From assembly GCA_035623255.1 (NCBI GenBank), contig DASPTU010000125.1, positions 1 through 64,000 of the forward strand: a stretch of DNA of 64,000 bases, in the 5' to 3' direction. A program made the translations under genes and the position numbers. This DNA comes from JAFAGX01 sp035623255. GTDB lineage: Bacteria > Acidobacteriota > Terriglobia > Terriglobales > Acidobacteriaceae. Numbering within the stretch: the first letter of the stretch is position 1; each line of letters begins with the position of its first letter. The notes under the pieces were generated by a model. It was not told where the DNA came from. It saw only the letters and a program-made list of their open reading frames with translations, and ran no database searches. Positions 32,672-41,919 of this stretch are shown piece after piece.

Positions 32672-34131
32672 TTCTGCCCCGCCAGCAATGTGTCACGCAC
32701 GTCGGACAGGCCTGCGGCAACTGCCGCTGCAATCGATTGCTGGAATTCCGGTGAAGTCAGTTGCGAAGTATTCCCTGTCATTGGGCTGACCTCAATCGCC
32801 AAAGCTGCCGTCGTTATGTTGTTCAGCGGGCGTAAAGGTGCACTAGAGGTTCGAACCGGTAACTGTTTGATTCTTAGTTCATTGGCAACGCCAGCCTCTG
32901 CCATCTGGCTGGCCATCTGGTGACGGCTTTGAGCGCTCTCCCAATCGAGGAAAGGTCCCCGACTCTCTCCACCATTTGACATGAATGCTGTGTAAAGGTG
33001 CAGGCCGTTCCCCTCCGACGTTGCATGTACGCAGATGTAGATTGCCGCACCTGACGAATTGGCGGTTGCGGCACGTTGATCCAGCGGCAGACCGAGGTCG
33101 CCGTCTCTGAGCAACATGGCGCTCATGCCCCGCGCCATTAACTCCGAGCGTAGCGCCCTCGCGATTGCAAGCGTAACGTCTTTTTCTGCCAGCTGATCGG
33201 TCAAGGCTGCCCCGCGTTCAACACCGCCGTGAGCAGCATCGACCACAGCGAAGACACGCTGATTGCTGGCAGCCGGAGCGCTGGTCGACGCGATCAGTGT
33301 GGGGGGTGCCGATGGTGTGCGTGAGGCCTGCGATTGCGTTGCGCTCGCGGTTTCACTCGGCGGCGCTGCTTGGGTCTGAGCAGGTGAAGTCGGAGGCGCA
33401 ATCGTGATCGTGCGACCGTCGTTGCTGAAGCTCGCCATCACTGGCCCGCTACTGGTTATCACGATTTCGGCGGTTCCGTTGCTTTCCTCAAAACTGGCTG
33501 AAGGGATCACGTTGCTGTCGAAGGTCAACCTGGGAGAGCCAGGCGCCACAACTGGATCATGGGTGAAGACCATCCGCAGTCTCCCCGGTTCAGTCGCAAT
33601 CGTCGGGTTGACCGGAGACGAGAAGTTCATCACGAGTTTTGGCGCTGGGGCCTTGGCTATCTGGGCAGTAAAGTGAACCGCCACATTGCCTACAAATAGT
33701 CGGCGTGCGCCTTCGTTAAAGGTTACAGGTCCGCCGAGGATGCGCGGCAGTAAGCTGCTCAGGCTCGAAAGGGACACCAGCCCGCGCCCATTTTCGAGCA
33801 GGAAGCTTGCAGGCAGGTCCATGTCGCTGCCGCGAACTCGCGCCCGAGGCTTGCCAGCGGTGAACTCGCATTCCGCATCGTTGTAGCGAAATCGCCAATG
33901 ATCTCCGACAGTCCGCGCCGTCACTGTCCCAAGTGGCTCCAATAACTCAAGCAAACCCACATACTGAGCATTATTCGGTTGATGAACGGAAAGCGAATAA
34001 TTAGCCACAGTGGAGTAGACCGACAGTCGCGTTTCGTCAGGAGAGGCGGACAGCAACAGTGCGGCAGCGATCGCGAGCAAAGCAACCAGAGTGACGGAGA
34101 AACGCTCTGCCAAATTACTACTCCAACGCAT
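32668..34131 (-). CDS. N-acetylmuramoyl-L-alanine amidase (AmiC-like)
   Basis: A 487-residue exported peptidoglycan amidase. A signal segment (about 8-25) precedes an N-terminal domain like the copper-amine-oxidase N-like fold and then a strand-rich AMIN-like region. The Amidase_3 domain lies at about 310-485. The zinc ligands appear as DAAHGG, the Glu of AEKDVTL and the His of CVHATS; the catalytic Glu is in LAIEVSP. The usual DPGHGG is changed to DAAHGG. ATG 34131 overlaps the DUF1015 stop by 14 bases; upstream in-frame starts lie deeper in DUF1015. Confidence 0.85.
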   Translation of the reverse strand: MRWSSNLAERFSVTLVALLAIAAALLLSASPDETRLSVYSTVANYSLSVHQPNNAQYVGLLELLEPLGTVTARTVGDHWRFRYNDAECEFTAGKPRARVRGSDMDLPASFLLENGRGLVSLSSLSSLLPRILGGPVTFNEGARRLFVGNVAVHFTAQIAKAPAPKLVMNFSSPVNPTIATEPGRLRMVFTHDPVVAPGSPRLTFDSNVIPSASFEESNGTAEIVITSSGPVMASFSNDGRTITIAPPTSPAQTQAAPPSETASATQSQASRTPSAPPTLIASTSAPAASNQRVFAVVDAAHGGVERGAALTDQLAEKDVTLAIARALRSELMARGMSAMLLRDGDLGLPLDQRAATANSSGAAIYICVHATSEGNGLHLYTAFMSNGGESRGPFLDWESAQSRHQMASQMAEAGVANELRIKQLPVRTSSAPLRPLNNITTAALAIEVSPMTGNTSQLTSPEFQQSIAAAVAAGLSDVRDTLLAGQK

Positions 34132-35419
34132 AAATCGTAAGGCCGCTGAGCAATTTCGGGTAAAAATCCGTGGACTTCTGCGGCAAAACTTCTCCCGCAA
34201 GCGCAATGTCTCTTACCTGTTGCATTCGTACCGGATTGATCAGGAATGCCACGTTCGCCCGCCCATCGCGCACGCGCGCCAGGGCCTCGCCTATCTCGCG
34301 CACATAGCTGACGTTGCTCTGATCGCGAATGGCATCCTCCGAGATCCCAAGTACGCCCTCGAGCACGCATTTATGAAGCTGTACTACGTCCAGGAATTGT
34401 TGCCGCAGAGATAATCCAGCAAAAATGTTTGAATTTCCTCTTGGCGTATCCAGCAGAAAGGCTCGATCCGGGGTGACTGCCAGCAAGGCAGTGCCAGCGT
34501 GCCCCGCCTCTCGCAAGATCACCGTCGCGCGCATCTCGTTAATTGACGGATCGACTTCTTCCACGCTGAAGTACCGTCGCGCACTATCGCGAAATGAGTC
34601 CGCGGAGAACGAGGCTAACCCGTGCACCACCCGGTGGGTGGGCAAGATCACCAGACCCGGGCTGTTCATATTGATGAAAGTCATCATTACCATCTCAGGT
34701 GGCGCGATCCCGGAATTGGCATCGCGAGCCATTGCCCGGCGCTCATTCCTGTAGTTCAAGGCCGTTTCGTATCGGTGGTGGCCGTCGGCAATGATTAACT
34801 GCTTACCACTCATTGTTGTCTGCACGCTATCGATCAAGCTAGGATCGCAAACTTTCCACACAAGATGCCGTACTCCATATTCATCCCGAACGTCGATGTC
34901 CGGCTCCTCACCAACAGCCAGTAGTCTGTCTATCTCAGCGGCTGGATCGCTATACAACATAAAAAGCTGCCCGAAGTGGGCCTGCGTAGCGCGTAACAGT
35001 TCCAGCCGATCCGCTTTGGGCTTCGCCAGAGTCTGCTCGTGACGAAATACCACCTTCGCTGAATAGTCCTCGACCTTGCCTAATGCGATAAAGCCGGATC
35101 TCTCCAGTTCTGCGTTGCCTCCGGGCTTGGTGAACCTCTGTACATAGCGATAGATCGAGGGCTCAGCATCTTGCAAAAACACGCCTGCCTTTCGCCATTC
35201 GCGAAGAAATCCCGCAGCTCGCGTGTAGACATTACTGGCTGGATTATCGGCGGGTTCTGGTTTGCCTAGAATGATCCGCACCAGATTGTAAGGACTGGCA
35301 GCATAATACCGGTCCTGCATCTCGGGCGTTATCTTGTCGTATGGCTGAGTTACCACCCTCGACAACTCAACCCGCTGAGGGTCATAGCGCAGCGCTCGGA
35401 AGGGCGCGATCTGAGCCAT
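34118..35419 (-). CDS. DUF1015 family protein
   Basis: About 433 residues matching DUF1015 along the full length: PFRALRYDP, VTQPYDKITPEMQ, SPYNLVRIILG and the signature IADGHHRYETAL. The histidine-rich DGHHRYE block suggests a catalytic or metal site, but no reaction is established. ATG 35419 is chosen because similarity starts at MAQIAPFRAL; the upstream open stretch is not family-like. It heads the block leading to the amidase, GerMN and rph genes. Confidence 0.8.
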   Translation of the reverse strand: MAQIAPFRALRYDPQRVELSRVVTQPYDKITPEMQDRYYAASPYNLVRIILGKPEPADNPASNVYTRAAGFLREWRKAGVFLQDAEPSIYRYVQRFTKPGGNAELERSGFIALGKVEDYSAKVVFRHEQTLAKPKADRLELLRATQAHFGQLFMLYSDPAAEIDRLLAVGEEPDIDVRDEYGVRHLVWKVCDPSLIDSVQTTMSGKQLIIADGHHRYETALNYRNERRAMARDANSGIAPPEMVMMTFINMNSPGLVILPTHRVVHGLASFSADSFRDSARRYFSVEEVDPSINEMRATVILREAGHAGTALLAVTPDRAFLLDTPRGNSNIFAGLSLRQQFLDVVQLHKCVLEGVLGISEDAIRDQSNVSYVREIGEALARVRDGRANVAFLINPVRMQQVRDIALAGEVLPQKSTDFYPKLLSGLTIYALE

Positions 35420-35682
35420 GGGGAACTTGGGAATTGTACTAAACCCGAGTCTCCACTTCGCTGCTGGAAGCGGCCCGTTCCCGCCCGTCCTGCGCCCCCC
35501 AATTTGACATGAATTTGACAAGGGAAACGAGCGGCAGTGTTCAAATGCAAGTCGTTGCACTTGCCCTGTCATTTTGCCCAGCATAGGAAAACTTCTGCGC
35601 TCTCCAATCATCGTAAGAGCGATAATAATGCTGGTAAGAACTGCTGAGAGCTGTGGTAGGATCAGCAGCAATTGAGGTAATT

Positions 35683-36801
35683 ATGGCCCGCCTTCAAGGG
35701 CGCGGGTCATCCCGGCCCTGGAATCGTAGTCGCATCGCGTCGGCATCACCCTGTGCTCGAAACGACGTTATGCGCTCCGCGATTGCGCACGCATCAGCCT
35801 CCCTGGTTCTAGCTATCACCGCTCTGCTAATGATCTGTGTGTCTGGCACGATCTGGGCACAGGCTTCCGTTGATGATGTCCACGTCACTCCGCGGGTCGA
35901 GCCCTCAAAGGGCGGCACAGATGGCGGTGGCGCGGACAACATCGATCCGTCGCTCAAAACCCACGCCAAACCCGTGAAGGTTGACGTCAACCTGGTGCTG
36001 GTTCCGGTCACCATCACTGATCCGATGAATCGTCTGGTTACCGGATTGGACAAGGAGAACTTTACCGTATTTGAGAACAAAGAACCGCAAGAGGTGAGGA
36101 CGTTCTCCAGCGAGGATGCGCCCGTGTCAATCGGTGTGATCTTCGACATGAGTGGCAGCATGACCAGCAAAATCGAGCGCGCCCGGGAGGCGGTCATTGA
36201 GTTCTTTAAGACGGCTAACCCACAAGATGAGTTTTTCCTGATTGCTTTCGCCGACAAACCGGAAGAGGTTTCGGATTTCACCTCCTCGGTGGAAGACATC
36301 CAGAGCAAGCTGGTCTATACCGTCCCGAAAGGCAGGACGGCTTTGCTCGATGCCATTTACTTGGGCGTGAGCAAAATGCGGCAGGCGAAGTACACCAAGA
36401 AAGCCCTGCTTATCATTTCTGATGGCGGCGATAACCACAGTCGCTACACCGAAGGCGAGATCAAATCTTTGGTCAAGGAAGCCGATACTTTGATTTACGC
36501 CATCGGAATTTACGATCACTATTTCCCAACCGAAGAAGAGCGGCTCGGGCCAGCTTTGCTGAGTGAGATCACAGAGCTGACCGGTGGCCGTGCCTTCACC
36601 ATAGATAATCCCAACGACTTGGCCGACGTAGCTACAAAAATTGGAATTGAGCTACGCAACCAATATGTGCTCGGATATCGTCCAAAGAATCCAGGGCACG
36701 ACGGCAAATGGCGTAAGATAAAGGTAAAACTACTTCCGCCCAAAGGATTGCCGCCGCTCCGTGTTTACGCCAAGACGGGATACTATGCTCCATCGGAATG
36801 A
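35683..36801 (+). CDS. Secreted VWFA-related acidobacterial-domain protein (2)
   Basis: About 372 residues. ATG 35683 has GAGG six bases upstream and gives a long, Arg-rich n-region before the hydrophobic core; ATG 35770 would give a conventional signal peptide. The mature protein has the N-terminal strand domain (VDVNLVLVPVTITDPMNRLV) and a VWA domain with intact MIDAS: DMSGS at about 155-159, RTALLDAI and SDGGDN. The C-terminus ends KTGYYAPSE, like the paralogues. It overlaps the next VWA gene by 17 bases, so the two are cotranscribed. Confidence 0.87.
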   Translation: MARLQGRGSSRPWNRSRIASASPCARNDVMRSAIAHASASLVLAITALLMICVSGTIWAQASVDDVHVTPRVEPSKGGTDGGGADNIDPSLKTHAKPVKVDVNLVLVPVTITDPMNRLVTGLDKENFTVFENKEPQEVRTFSSEDAPVSIGVIFDMSGSMTSKIERAREAVIEFFKTANPQDEFFLIAFADKPEEVSDFTSSVEDIQSKLVYTVPKGRTALLDAIYLGVSKMRQAKYTKKALLIISDGGDNHSRYTEGEIKSLVKEADTLIYAIGIYDHYFPTEEERLGPALLSEITELTGGRAFTIDNPNDLADVATKIGIELRNQYVLGYRPKNPGHDGKWRKIKVKLLPPKGLPPLRVYAKTGYYAPSE

Positions 36802-37879
36802 CCGAGCCCTGCGCCTTCTGCTTACATTTTTTTTGCTAAGCCTGGCGGGCGCAGCCCAGAGTTCGCCCGCGCAGCCTCCCGCAAACGGCAATGCTGGAGT
36901 ACCTGCCTCAACGACCAGGGGCACGCAGACCGCGGCTCTGGATCAGTCCACCTCCACAGCTACGAACCCGCACAACACGGGACAGGATCAGCAGGCTCCT
37001 CCCCCTTCGGATCAGAATCCTCCCACGGCCAACGAGAACAGCACATTCGTCTTCAGGGCTGAAGTGCAAAATGTCATCCTCCACTCCACGGTGGTAGATG
37101 ACAAGAATCGTCTAGTGATGAACTTGGAGAAGAATGCTTTTAACGTTTTCGAGAACAATCAGCCGCAGGCGATTCTTTCTTTCGCGCGCGAGGACGTGCC
37201 GGTTGCTATGGGCATCATCATCGATAACTCGGGCTCGATGCGCGAGAAGCGCGACAAGGTAAACAAGGCCGCCATCAACCTTGTTCGCTCCAGCAACCCG
37301 CAAGATCAGGTGTTCGTCGTCAATTTCAATGACGAGTACTACCTCGACCAGCCATTCACCAACAACATCAATCTCTTGCGGGAAGCGCTCGAGAAGGTTG
37401 AGGCCCGAGGTGGTACCGCTCTCTACGACGCTATCGTTGCTTCCTCCGACTACATGATGAAGAACGCGCGGCTGCAGAAGAAAGTTCTGTTCGTGGTCAC
37501 CGACGGCGAAGACAACGCCAGCCGTGAAACTCTGGAAGAAGCTGTTCGCCGATTGCAGCAGGAGAACGGTCCTGGCGTTTACGCCATCGGGCTGCTGGGC
37601 GAAGAAAGAGCGCGCCGCGCCCGCCGCGCCCTGGAGACCATTGCCCAAAGGACGGGCGGCATCGCATTTCTGCCAAAGACGGTTGATGACGTGGATGAGA
37701 TCAGCCGCACCGTCGCCCACGATATTCGCAGCCAGTACACCATCGGCTACAAGCCGACGACGCCCAAGAGTGTCGGCGGTTACCGCACAATCCATGTCGA
37801 AGCTCGTGCCAAGGGTTACAACAAGCTTACTGTCCGCACCCGTGCCGGTTACTATCCGGGACAGGAGCAGACACCGTAG
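36785..37879 (+). CDS. Secreted VWFA-related acidobacterial-domain protein (3)
   Basis: About 364 residues. A signal peptide (about 1-24) is followed by a Pro/Gln/Thr-rich linker of about 65 residues. Then come the strand domain (AEVQNVILHSTVVDDKNRLV) and a VWA domain with intact MIDAS: DNSGS at about 147-151, GGTALYDAI and TDGEDN. It ends RAGYYPGQ. The start lies inside the end of VWA gene 2. Sequence divergence between the two rules out a recent tandem copy; they may act as a pair. Confidence 0.87.
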   Translation: MLHRNDRALRLLLTFFLLSLAGAAQSSPAQPPANGNAGVPASTTRGTQTAALDQSTSTATNPHNTGQDQQAPPPSDQNPPTANENSTFVFRAEVQNVILHSTVVDDKNRLVMNLEKNAFNVFENNQPQAILSFAREDVPVAMGIIIDNSGSMREKRDKVNKAAINLVRSSNPQDQVFVVNFNDEYYLDQPFTNNINLLREALEKVEARGGTALYDAIVASSDYMMKNARLQKKVLFVVTDGEDNASRETLEEAVRRLQQENGPGVYAIGLLGEERARRARRALETIAQRTGGIAFLPKTVDDVDEISRTVAHDIRSQYTIGYKPTTPKSVGGYRTIHVEARAKGYNKLTVRTRAGYYPGQEQTP

Positions 37880-37885
37880 CGAATG

Positions 37886-37914
37886 TTGACGCTTCTCTCG
37901 ACGTTCCGTACCCT
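37886..37914 (+). promoter_or_regulatory. Predicted promoter of cysteine synthase gene, leaderless
   Basis: TTGACG (37886-37891) and TACCCT (37909-37914) are exactly 17 bases apart. The -10 box ends five bases before the GTG at 37920, so RNA would begin at about the start codon. No Shine-Dalgarno is present. This is the best-formed leaderless promoter in the window. Confidence 0.55.
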
Positions 37915-37919
37915 GTAGA

Positions 37920-38870
37920 GTGCCAAAAACGATCGAGCGTGCGCACCCGCCAGTTGCCGACGACATCACTCAGCTCGTCGGTGGAACTCCCCTCCTTAAA
38001 CTGAGACGCCTCGTACCTGCGGGCTCGGCTGAGGTTTACGCCAAGCTGGAATATCTGAATCCTGGCGGCAGCGTGAAGGACCGGGCCGCGATCGGCATTA
38101 TCGATCGAGCCGAGAAGGAGGGGCTGCTTCAGTCAGGTGGAACGATTGTAGAAGCTACCGCCGGAAACACCGGCATCGGGCTGGCTCTGATCGGCGTCAA
38201 CCGAGGTTACAAGGTTGCGCTTTTTGTTCCCGAGCGCTTTTCGGAGGAAAAGGTCATGATCATGCGGGCCCTCGGCGCCGAGGTCACGCGCACCCCGGAC
38301 GACGAGGGCATGACAGGAGCCATCAAGCGCGCCCAGACTCTTGCCTTCAGCGATCCCAAGGCGTTCCTCGCGGCACAGTTTGAGAACCCCGCCAATCCTG
38401 ACTATCACTACGAAACCACAGCCAGCGAACTCTACGAGCAGATGCAAGGGCGAATCGATGCGGTCGTAATCGGTGCCGGTACCGCTGGTACCTTTACCGG
38501 GGTTGCGCGATATCTGAAAGAGCGCCTTCCCAAAGTTCTGGCAATCGCAGTTGAACCACAGGGCTCGGTCCTTGGTGGTGGAAAGGCCGGCAAGCACAAA
38601 GTAGAAGGGATTGGGAACAGTTTTATCCCCAAGAATTTCGATCCATCAGTCTGCGACGAAGTGATTACGGTCAGCGATGCCGACGCTTTCGCAACGGTAA
38701 AACAGCTTGCCGCGCGCGAAGGCGTGCTGGGCGGTTCGAGCGCAGGCGCCAACGTTTTTGCCGCACTGAAAGTCGCAGCACGGCTAGGAAAAGGCAAGCG
38801 CGTTGCCACCATGATTCCCGATTCCGCTGAACGGTATTTATCGAAAAGGATTTTTGAGGGCGGGATATAG
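37920..38870 (+). CDS. Cysteine synthase / cystathionine beta-synthase family
   Basis: A 316-residue PLP enzyme of the O-acetylserine sulfhydrylase fold. The cofactor Lys lies in NPGGSVKDRAA, the substrate loop is EATAGNTG, and the phosphate loop is GAGTAGT. There is no regulatory CBS domain. Either cysteine synthesis from O-acetylserine or cystathionine formation is possible. The next gene is a cystathionine gamma-lyase/synthase, which makes a transsulfuration pair plausible. The start is GTG. Confidence 0.88.
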   Translation: MPKTIERAHPPVADDITQLVGGTPLLKLRRLVPAGSAEVYAKLEYLNPGGSVKDRAAIGIIDRAEKEGLLQSGGTIVEATAGNTGIGLALIGVNRGYKVALFVPERFSEEKVMIMRALGAEVTRTPDDEGMTGAIKRAQTLAFSDPKAFLAAQFENPANPDYHYETTASELYEQMQGRIDAVVIGAGTAGTFTGVARYLKERLPKVLAIAVEPQGSVLGGGKAGKHKVEGIGNSFIPKNFDPSVCDEVITVSDADAFATVKQLAAREGVLGGSSAGANVFAALKVAARLGKGKRVATMIPDSAERYLSKRIFEGGI

Positions 38871-38967
38871 TAAGCACTCTGCGTTCAGCAATCAGCTGTC
38901 GCCAAAACTACCAGTGCCTACGCGGAGCTGAGTGCTGACTGCCGAGTCTGAACATTCGAATGCGGGC

Positions 38968-40122
38968 ATGAACAGCAAGAAGCAAGGATTCGCTACTCGC
39001 GCGATCCACGTTGGCCAGGAAGCCGACGCGGAAACAGGCGCCATCACGGTTCCTATTTACGCAACCTCCACATACGTCCAGCAGGAGATTGGTAAGCACA
39101 AGGGCTACGAATATGCCCGAGTTTCCAATCCAACGCGCACACGGCTCGAGGAAAATCTAGCTTCGCTGGAGGGAGGCGTCGCGTCCCGGGTCTTTGCCAG
39201 CGGCATGGCAGCCATCAATGCCCTTTGCACGATGTACAAGTCTGGGGACCACGTGGTTTGCGGCGACAATCTCTACGGCGGCGTGCCCCGGCTCTTTAAT
39301 CAAATTCTGGCCGGCTACGGAATTGAATTTTCATATGTCGATACCAGCCACGCCCGCAACGTCCAGCGCGCTATTCGCAAATCGACGCGCATGGTCTACG
39401 TCGAAACTCCAACCAATCCTTTGATGACCCTCAGCGATCTGCACGCCATTAGCGACATTTGCCGAAGCAAGAAGGTAGATCTGGTCGTGGACAACACCTT
39501 CATGTCGCCTTATTTTCAACGACCGATTGCCCAGGGCGCTGACATGGTGGTTCACTCCACGACAAAATTTCTGAACGGCCACAGCGATGGTCTAGGCGGC
39601 GTCGTTGTCTGTACCAGACACGAGCAAGCCGAGCAACTCGGCTTTATCCAAAAAGCAGCCGGCGCGATTCTTTCGCCCTTCGAATGCTGGCTGGTGCTGC
39701 GGGGAGTGAAGACATTGGCGGTTCGCATGGAGCAGCACGATCGCAACGGCCGCGCAGTCGCCGAATTCTTGTCACGGCACAAGAAAGTGCAAAAGGTTTT
39801 CTATCCCGGCCTCCCGGATCATCCGCAATACACCCTTGCGCAGAAACAGATGACAGGCTTTGGCTCGATGATCACGTTTGAGACCGGATCGCTAGCCAAC
39901 GCCAACAAAATGCTTCGCAAAGTTAGCATCTGTTCCCTGGGCGAATCGCTCGGAGGCGTGGAAACGCTTATTTCCCACCCCGCGACCATGACTCATGCCG
40001 CACTCGGCGAACAGGGACGAAAAGAAATCGGGATTACCGACGGCATGGTTCGAATCTCCGTTGGGGTCGAGGATGTTGAAGACATTATTGCCGACCTCGA
40101 CCAGGCTCTTGCGGCAATATAA
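38968..40122 (+). CDS. Cystathionine gamma-lyase/synthase family PLP enzyme
   Basis: A 384-residue Cys/Met-metabolism PLP enzyme. The cofactor Lys sits in HSTTKFLNGHSD, the PLP ring stack is in ASGMAAI, and YARVSNPTR and SLGGVETLISHPATMTH are family hallmarks. ATG 38968 is preferred over an in-frame codon at 38932 in the repeat-like gap. With the upstream cysteine synthase-like gene it would interconvert homocysteine and cysteine through cystathionine. Direction (lyase or synthase) cannot be told from sequence alone. Confidence 0.88.
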   Translation: MNSKKQGFATRAIHVGQEADAETGAITVPIYATSTYVQQEIGKHKGYEYARVSNPTRTRLEENLASLEGGVASRVFASGMAAINALCTMYKSGDHVVCGDNLYGGVPRLFNQILAGYGIEFSYVDTSHARNVQRAIRKSTRMVYVETPTNPLMTLSDLHAISDICRSKKVDLVVDNTFMSPYFQRPIAQGADMVVHSTTKFLNGHSDGLGGVVVCTRHEQAEQLGFIQKAAGAILSPFECWLVLRGVKTLAVRMEQHDRNGRAVAEFLSRHKKVQKVFYPGLPDHPQYTLAQKQMTGFGSMITFETGSLANANKMLRKVSICSLGESLGGVETLISHPATMTHAALGEQGRKEIGITDGMVRISVGVEDVEDIIADLDQALAAI

Positions 40123-40163
40123 CGAAAACTATCCGACCCACTGACCACCGGGCCATCTGTCGC

Positions 40164-40481
40164 TTACTCCACCGACTCCTCAATCCACCTCAGGTACTCC
40201 GGGCTGCCGCCCTCAACGGCCAGGCAAAGACATTCAGGCAACTCGTAGGTGTGCATCTCTTTGATGGCCACACACACGTGTTCAAAAGCGTCGGCGGTGG
40301 TTTTGATCAACATCAACCATTCCTCAGCTTCTTCGGCTTTGCCTTTCCAGCGATAGATCGATTGCACGCCCGGTACGATGTTGACGCACGCCGCCAGCTT
40401 GCGCTCGATCAGCATGTCAGCAATACGGCGCGCCTGGTTCTGGGATTCGGCAGTCGTCAGGACGAGTCTTTTGTCGGTCAT
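40164..40481 (-). CDS. cutA: Divalent-cation tolerance protein CutA
   Basis: A 105-residue trimeric ferredoxin-like protein. The blocks LAACVNIVPGVQSIYRWKG and KEMHTYELPEC are typical of CutA. E. coli mutants have altered copper tolerance, but the biochemical role is unsettled. It is convergent with the PLP gene on its left and divergent from the hexomutase on its right, only 31 bases away. Confidence 0.92.
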   Translation of the reverse strand: MTDKRLVLTTAESQNQARRIADMLIERKLAACVNIVPGVQSIYRWKGKAEEAEEWLMLIKTTADAFEHVCVAIKEMHTYELPECLCLAVEGGSPEYLRWIEESVE

Positions 40482-40512
40482 ATAAAATCAGCCTTCAGTC
40501 GCAGTTGGAGTT

Positions 40513-41919
40513 ATGCCCGCCAAGATTAAATTCGGAACCTCCGGTTGGCGCGCCGTCATCGCGGAGGAGTTTACCATTGCCAATGTCCGAAGTGCTGTCC
40601 ACGGGATCGCACGTTACGTGGTCGCACAAAAGACCTCGGGCGCCCGCGTCATCGTTGGCCGTGATCCGCGCTTTCTCGGCGAGACGCTCGTTTCCCTAGC
40701 GTCTGAGGTTCTGTGCTCCCACGGCATCACGCCTCTTGTGATCGCCGATCCGGTACCTACTCCAGCGATTGCCTACGCAGTAATTTGCGACCGCGCCGAT
40801 GGCGCGATCAACTTCACGGCTTCGCACAATCCGCCGGAATACAACGGAATTAAATTTTCCACTCCTGACGGCGCGCCTGCACTGCCAGAGGTGACGCGCG
40901 CCATCGAAAGGGAAATCGAGGCTTTCGACACATCCAGCGACAGCTCTCAGAAATCGACAAAGGCTGCGACTCAAGACTTGGATCCCCGCGGCACCTACCT
41001 TGCCCGGCTGAAGGAAATCGTCGACCTCAACACCATCAAGAACGCCCGGCTACGTGTGGTATTCGATCCGTTCTGGGGAGCGGCGCGGGACTACTCCGAT
41101 GCTCTCTTGCGCCAGGCTGGCATAGAGGTCGCCACGGTCCATAATTATCGGGATGTGCTTTTTGGTGGCCACGCTCCCGAGCCCGACAATCACTTGCTGC
41201 AAGATGCCAAAGCCAGGATGCGCCAAACTCGTGCCCATGTTGCCATTGCAACGGACGGCGATGCTGATCGCTTCGGCATTGTCGATGAGGACGGCAGCTT
41301 TGTTCAGCCCAACTACATTATCGCCCTCCTGTTTGACTACCTGGTTGAGACCCGTGGCTGGAAGAATGGAGTAGGGAAGTCGGTCGCCACCACAAATCTG
41401 ATCAATGCTCTTGCCCGGTATCATGACATCGAGCTATACGAGACTCCCGTCGGCTTCAAGTACATTGGGGAACTAATCAAAGCCGACAAAATTGTGATCG
41501 GCGGAGAGGAAAGTGCTGGCCTGTCAATTCGTCACCATGTGCCGGAGAAAGATGGCATCCTGGCCGGGCTCCTTTGCTGCGAAATGGTGGCCCGCAGAGG
41601 CAAAACGCTCACCCAACAGTTGCAAGATCTGTTTGCCAAAGTTGGTTCCTTTTATCCCAAGAGGGAAAACTTCCGCTTGACGGACGAAGTCAAAGCGAAG
41701 TTCACTGAGAAGTTGCGGCAGGACCCGCAGGAGTTCTTCGGCCGCAAGGTGAAAGAAGTTGTCCGCACGGATGGTCTCAAACTGCTCTGTGATGATGGCG
41801 CGTGGGTCTGCTACCGCCTTTCGGGCACGGAGCCGGTGGTGCGAGTTTATTCCGAAGCGGCTAGCCAGCAGGAACTGGAAAAACTGAGCGCGGCTGCCAA
41901 ACAATGGATTTTCGAGTAG
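40513..41919 (+). CDS. Phosphoglucomutase/phosphomannomutase family enzyme
   Basis: A 468-residue alpha-D-phosphohexomutase. GTSGWRA opens the protein, the phosphoserine loop is TASHNPPEYNGIK, the metal loop is DGDADRFG, the sugar loop is GGEESAG, and the phosphate loop is RLSGTEP. It interconverts hexose 1- and 6-phosphates for envelope sugars or glycogen. GGAG lies just before the ATG. Its end overlaps the FtsB-like gene by 16 bases. Confidence 0.92.
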   Translation: MPAKIKFGTSGWRAVIAEEFTIANVRSAVHGIARYVVAQKTSGARVIVGRDPRFLGETLVSLASEVLCSHGITPLVIADPVPTPAIAYAVICDRADGAINFTASHNPPEYNGIKFSTPDGAPALPEVTRAIEREIEAFDTSSDSSQKSTKAATQDLDPRGTYLARLKEIVDLNTIKNARLRVVFDPFWGAARDYSDALLRQAGIEVATVHNYRDVLFGGHAPEPDNHLLQDAKARMRQTRAHVAIATDGDADRFGIVDEDGSFVQPNYIIALLFDYLVETRGWKNGVGKSVATTNLINALARYHDIELYETPVGFKYIGELIKADKIVIGGEESAGLSIRHHVPEKDGILAGLLCCEMVARRGKTLTQQLQDLFAKVGSFYPKRENFRLTDEVKAKFTEKLRQDPQEFFGRKVKEVVRTDGLKLLCDDGAWVCYRLSGTEPVVRVYSEAASQQELEKLSAAAKQWIFE

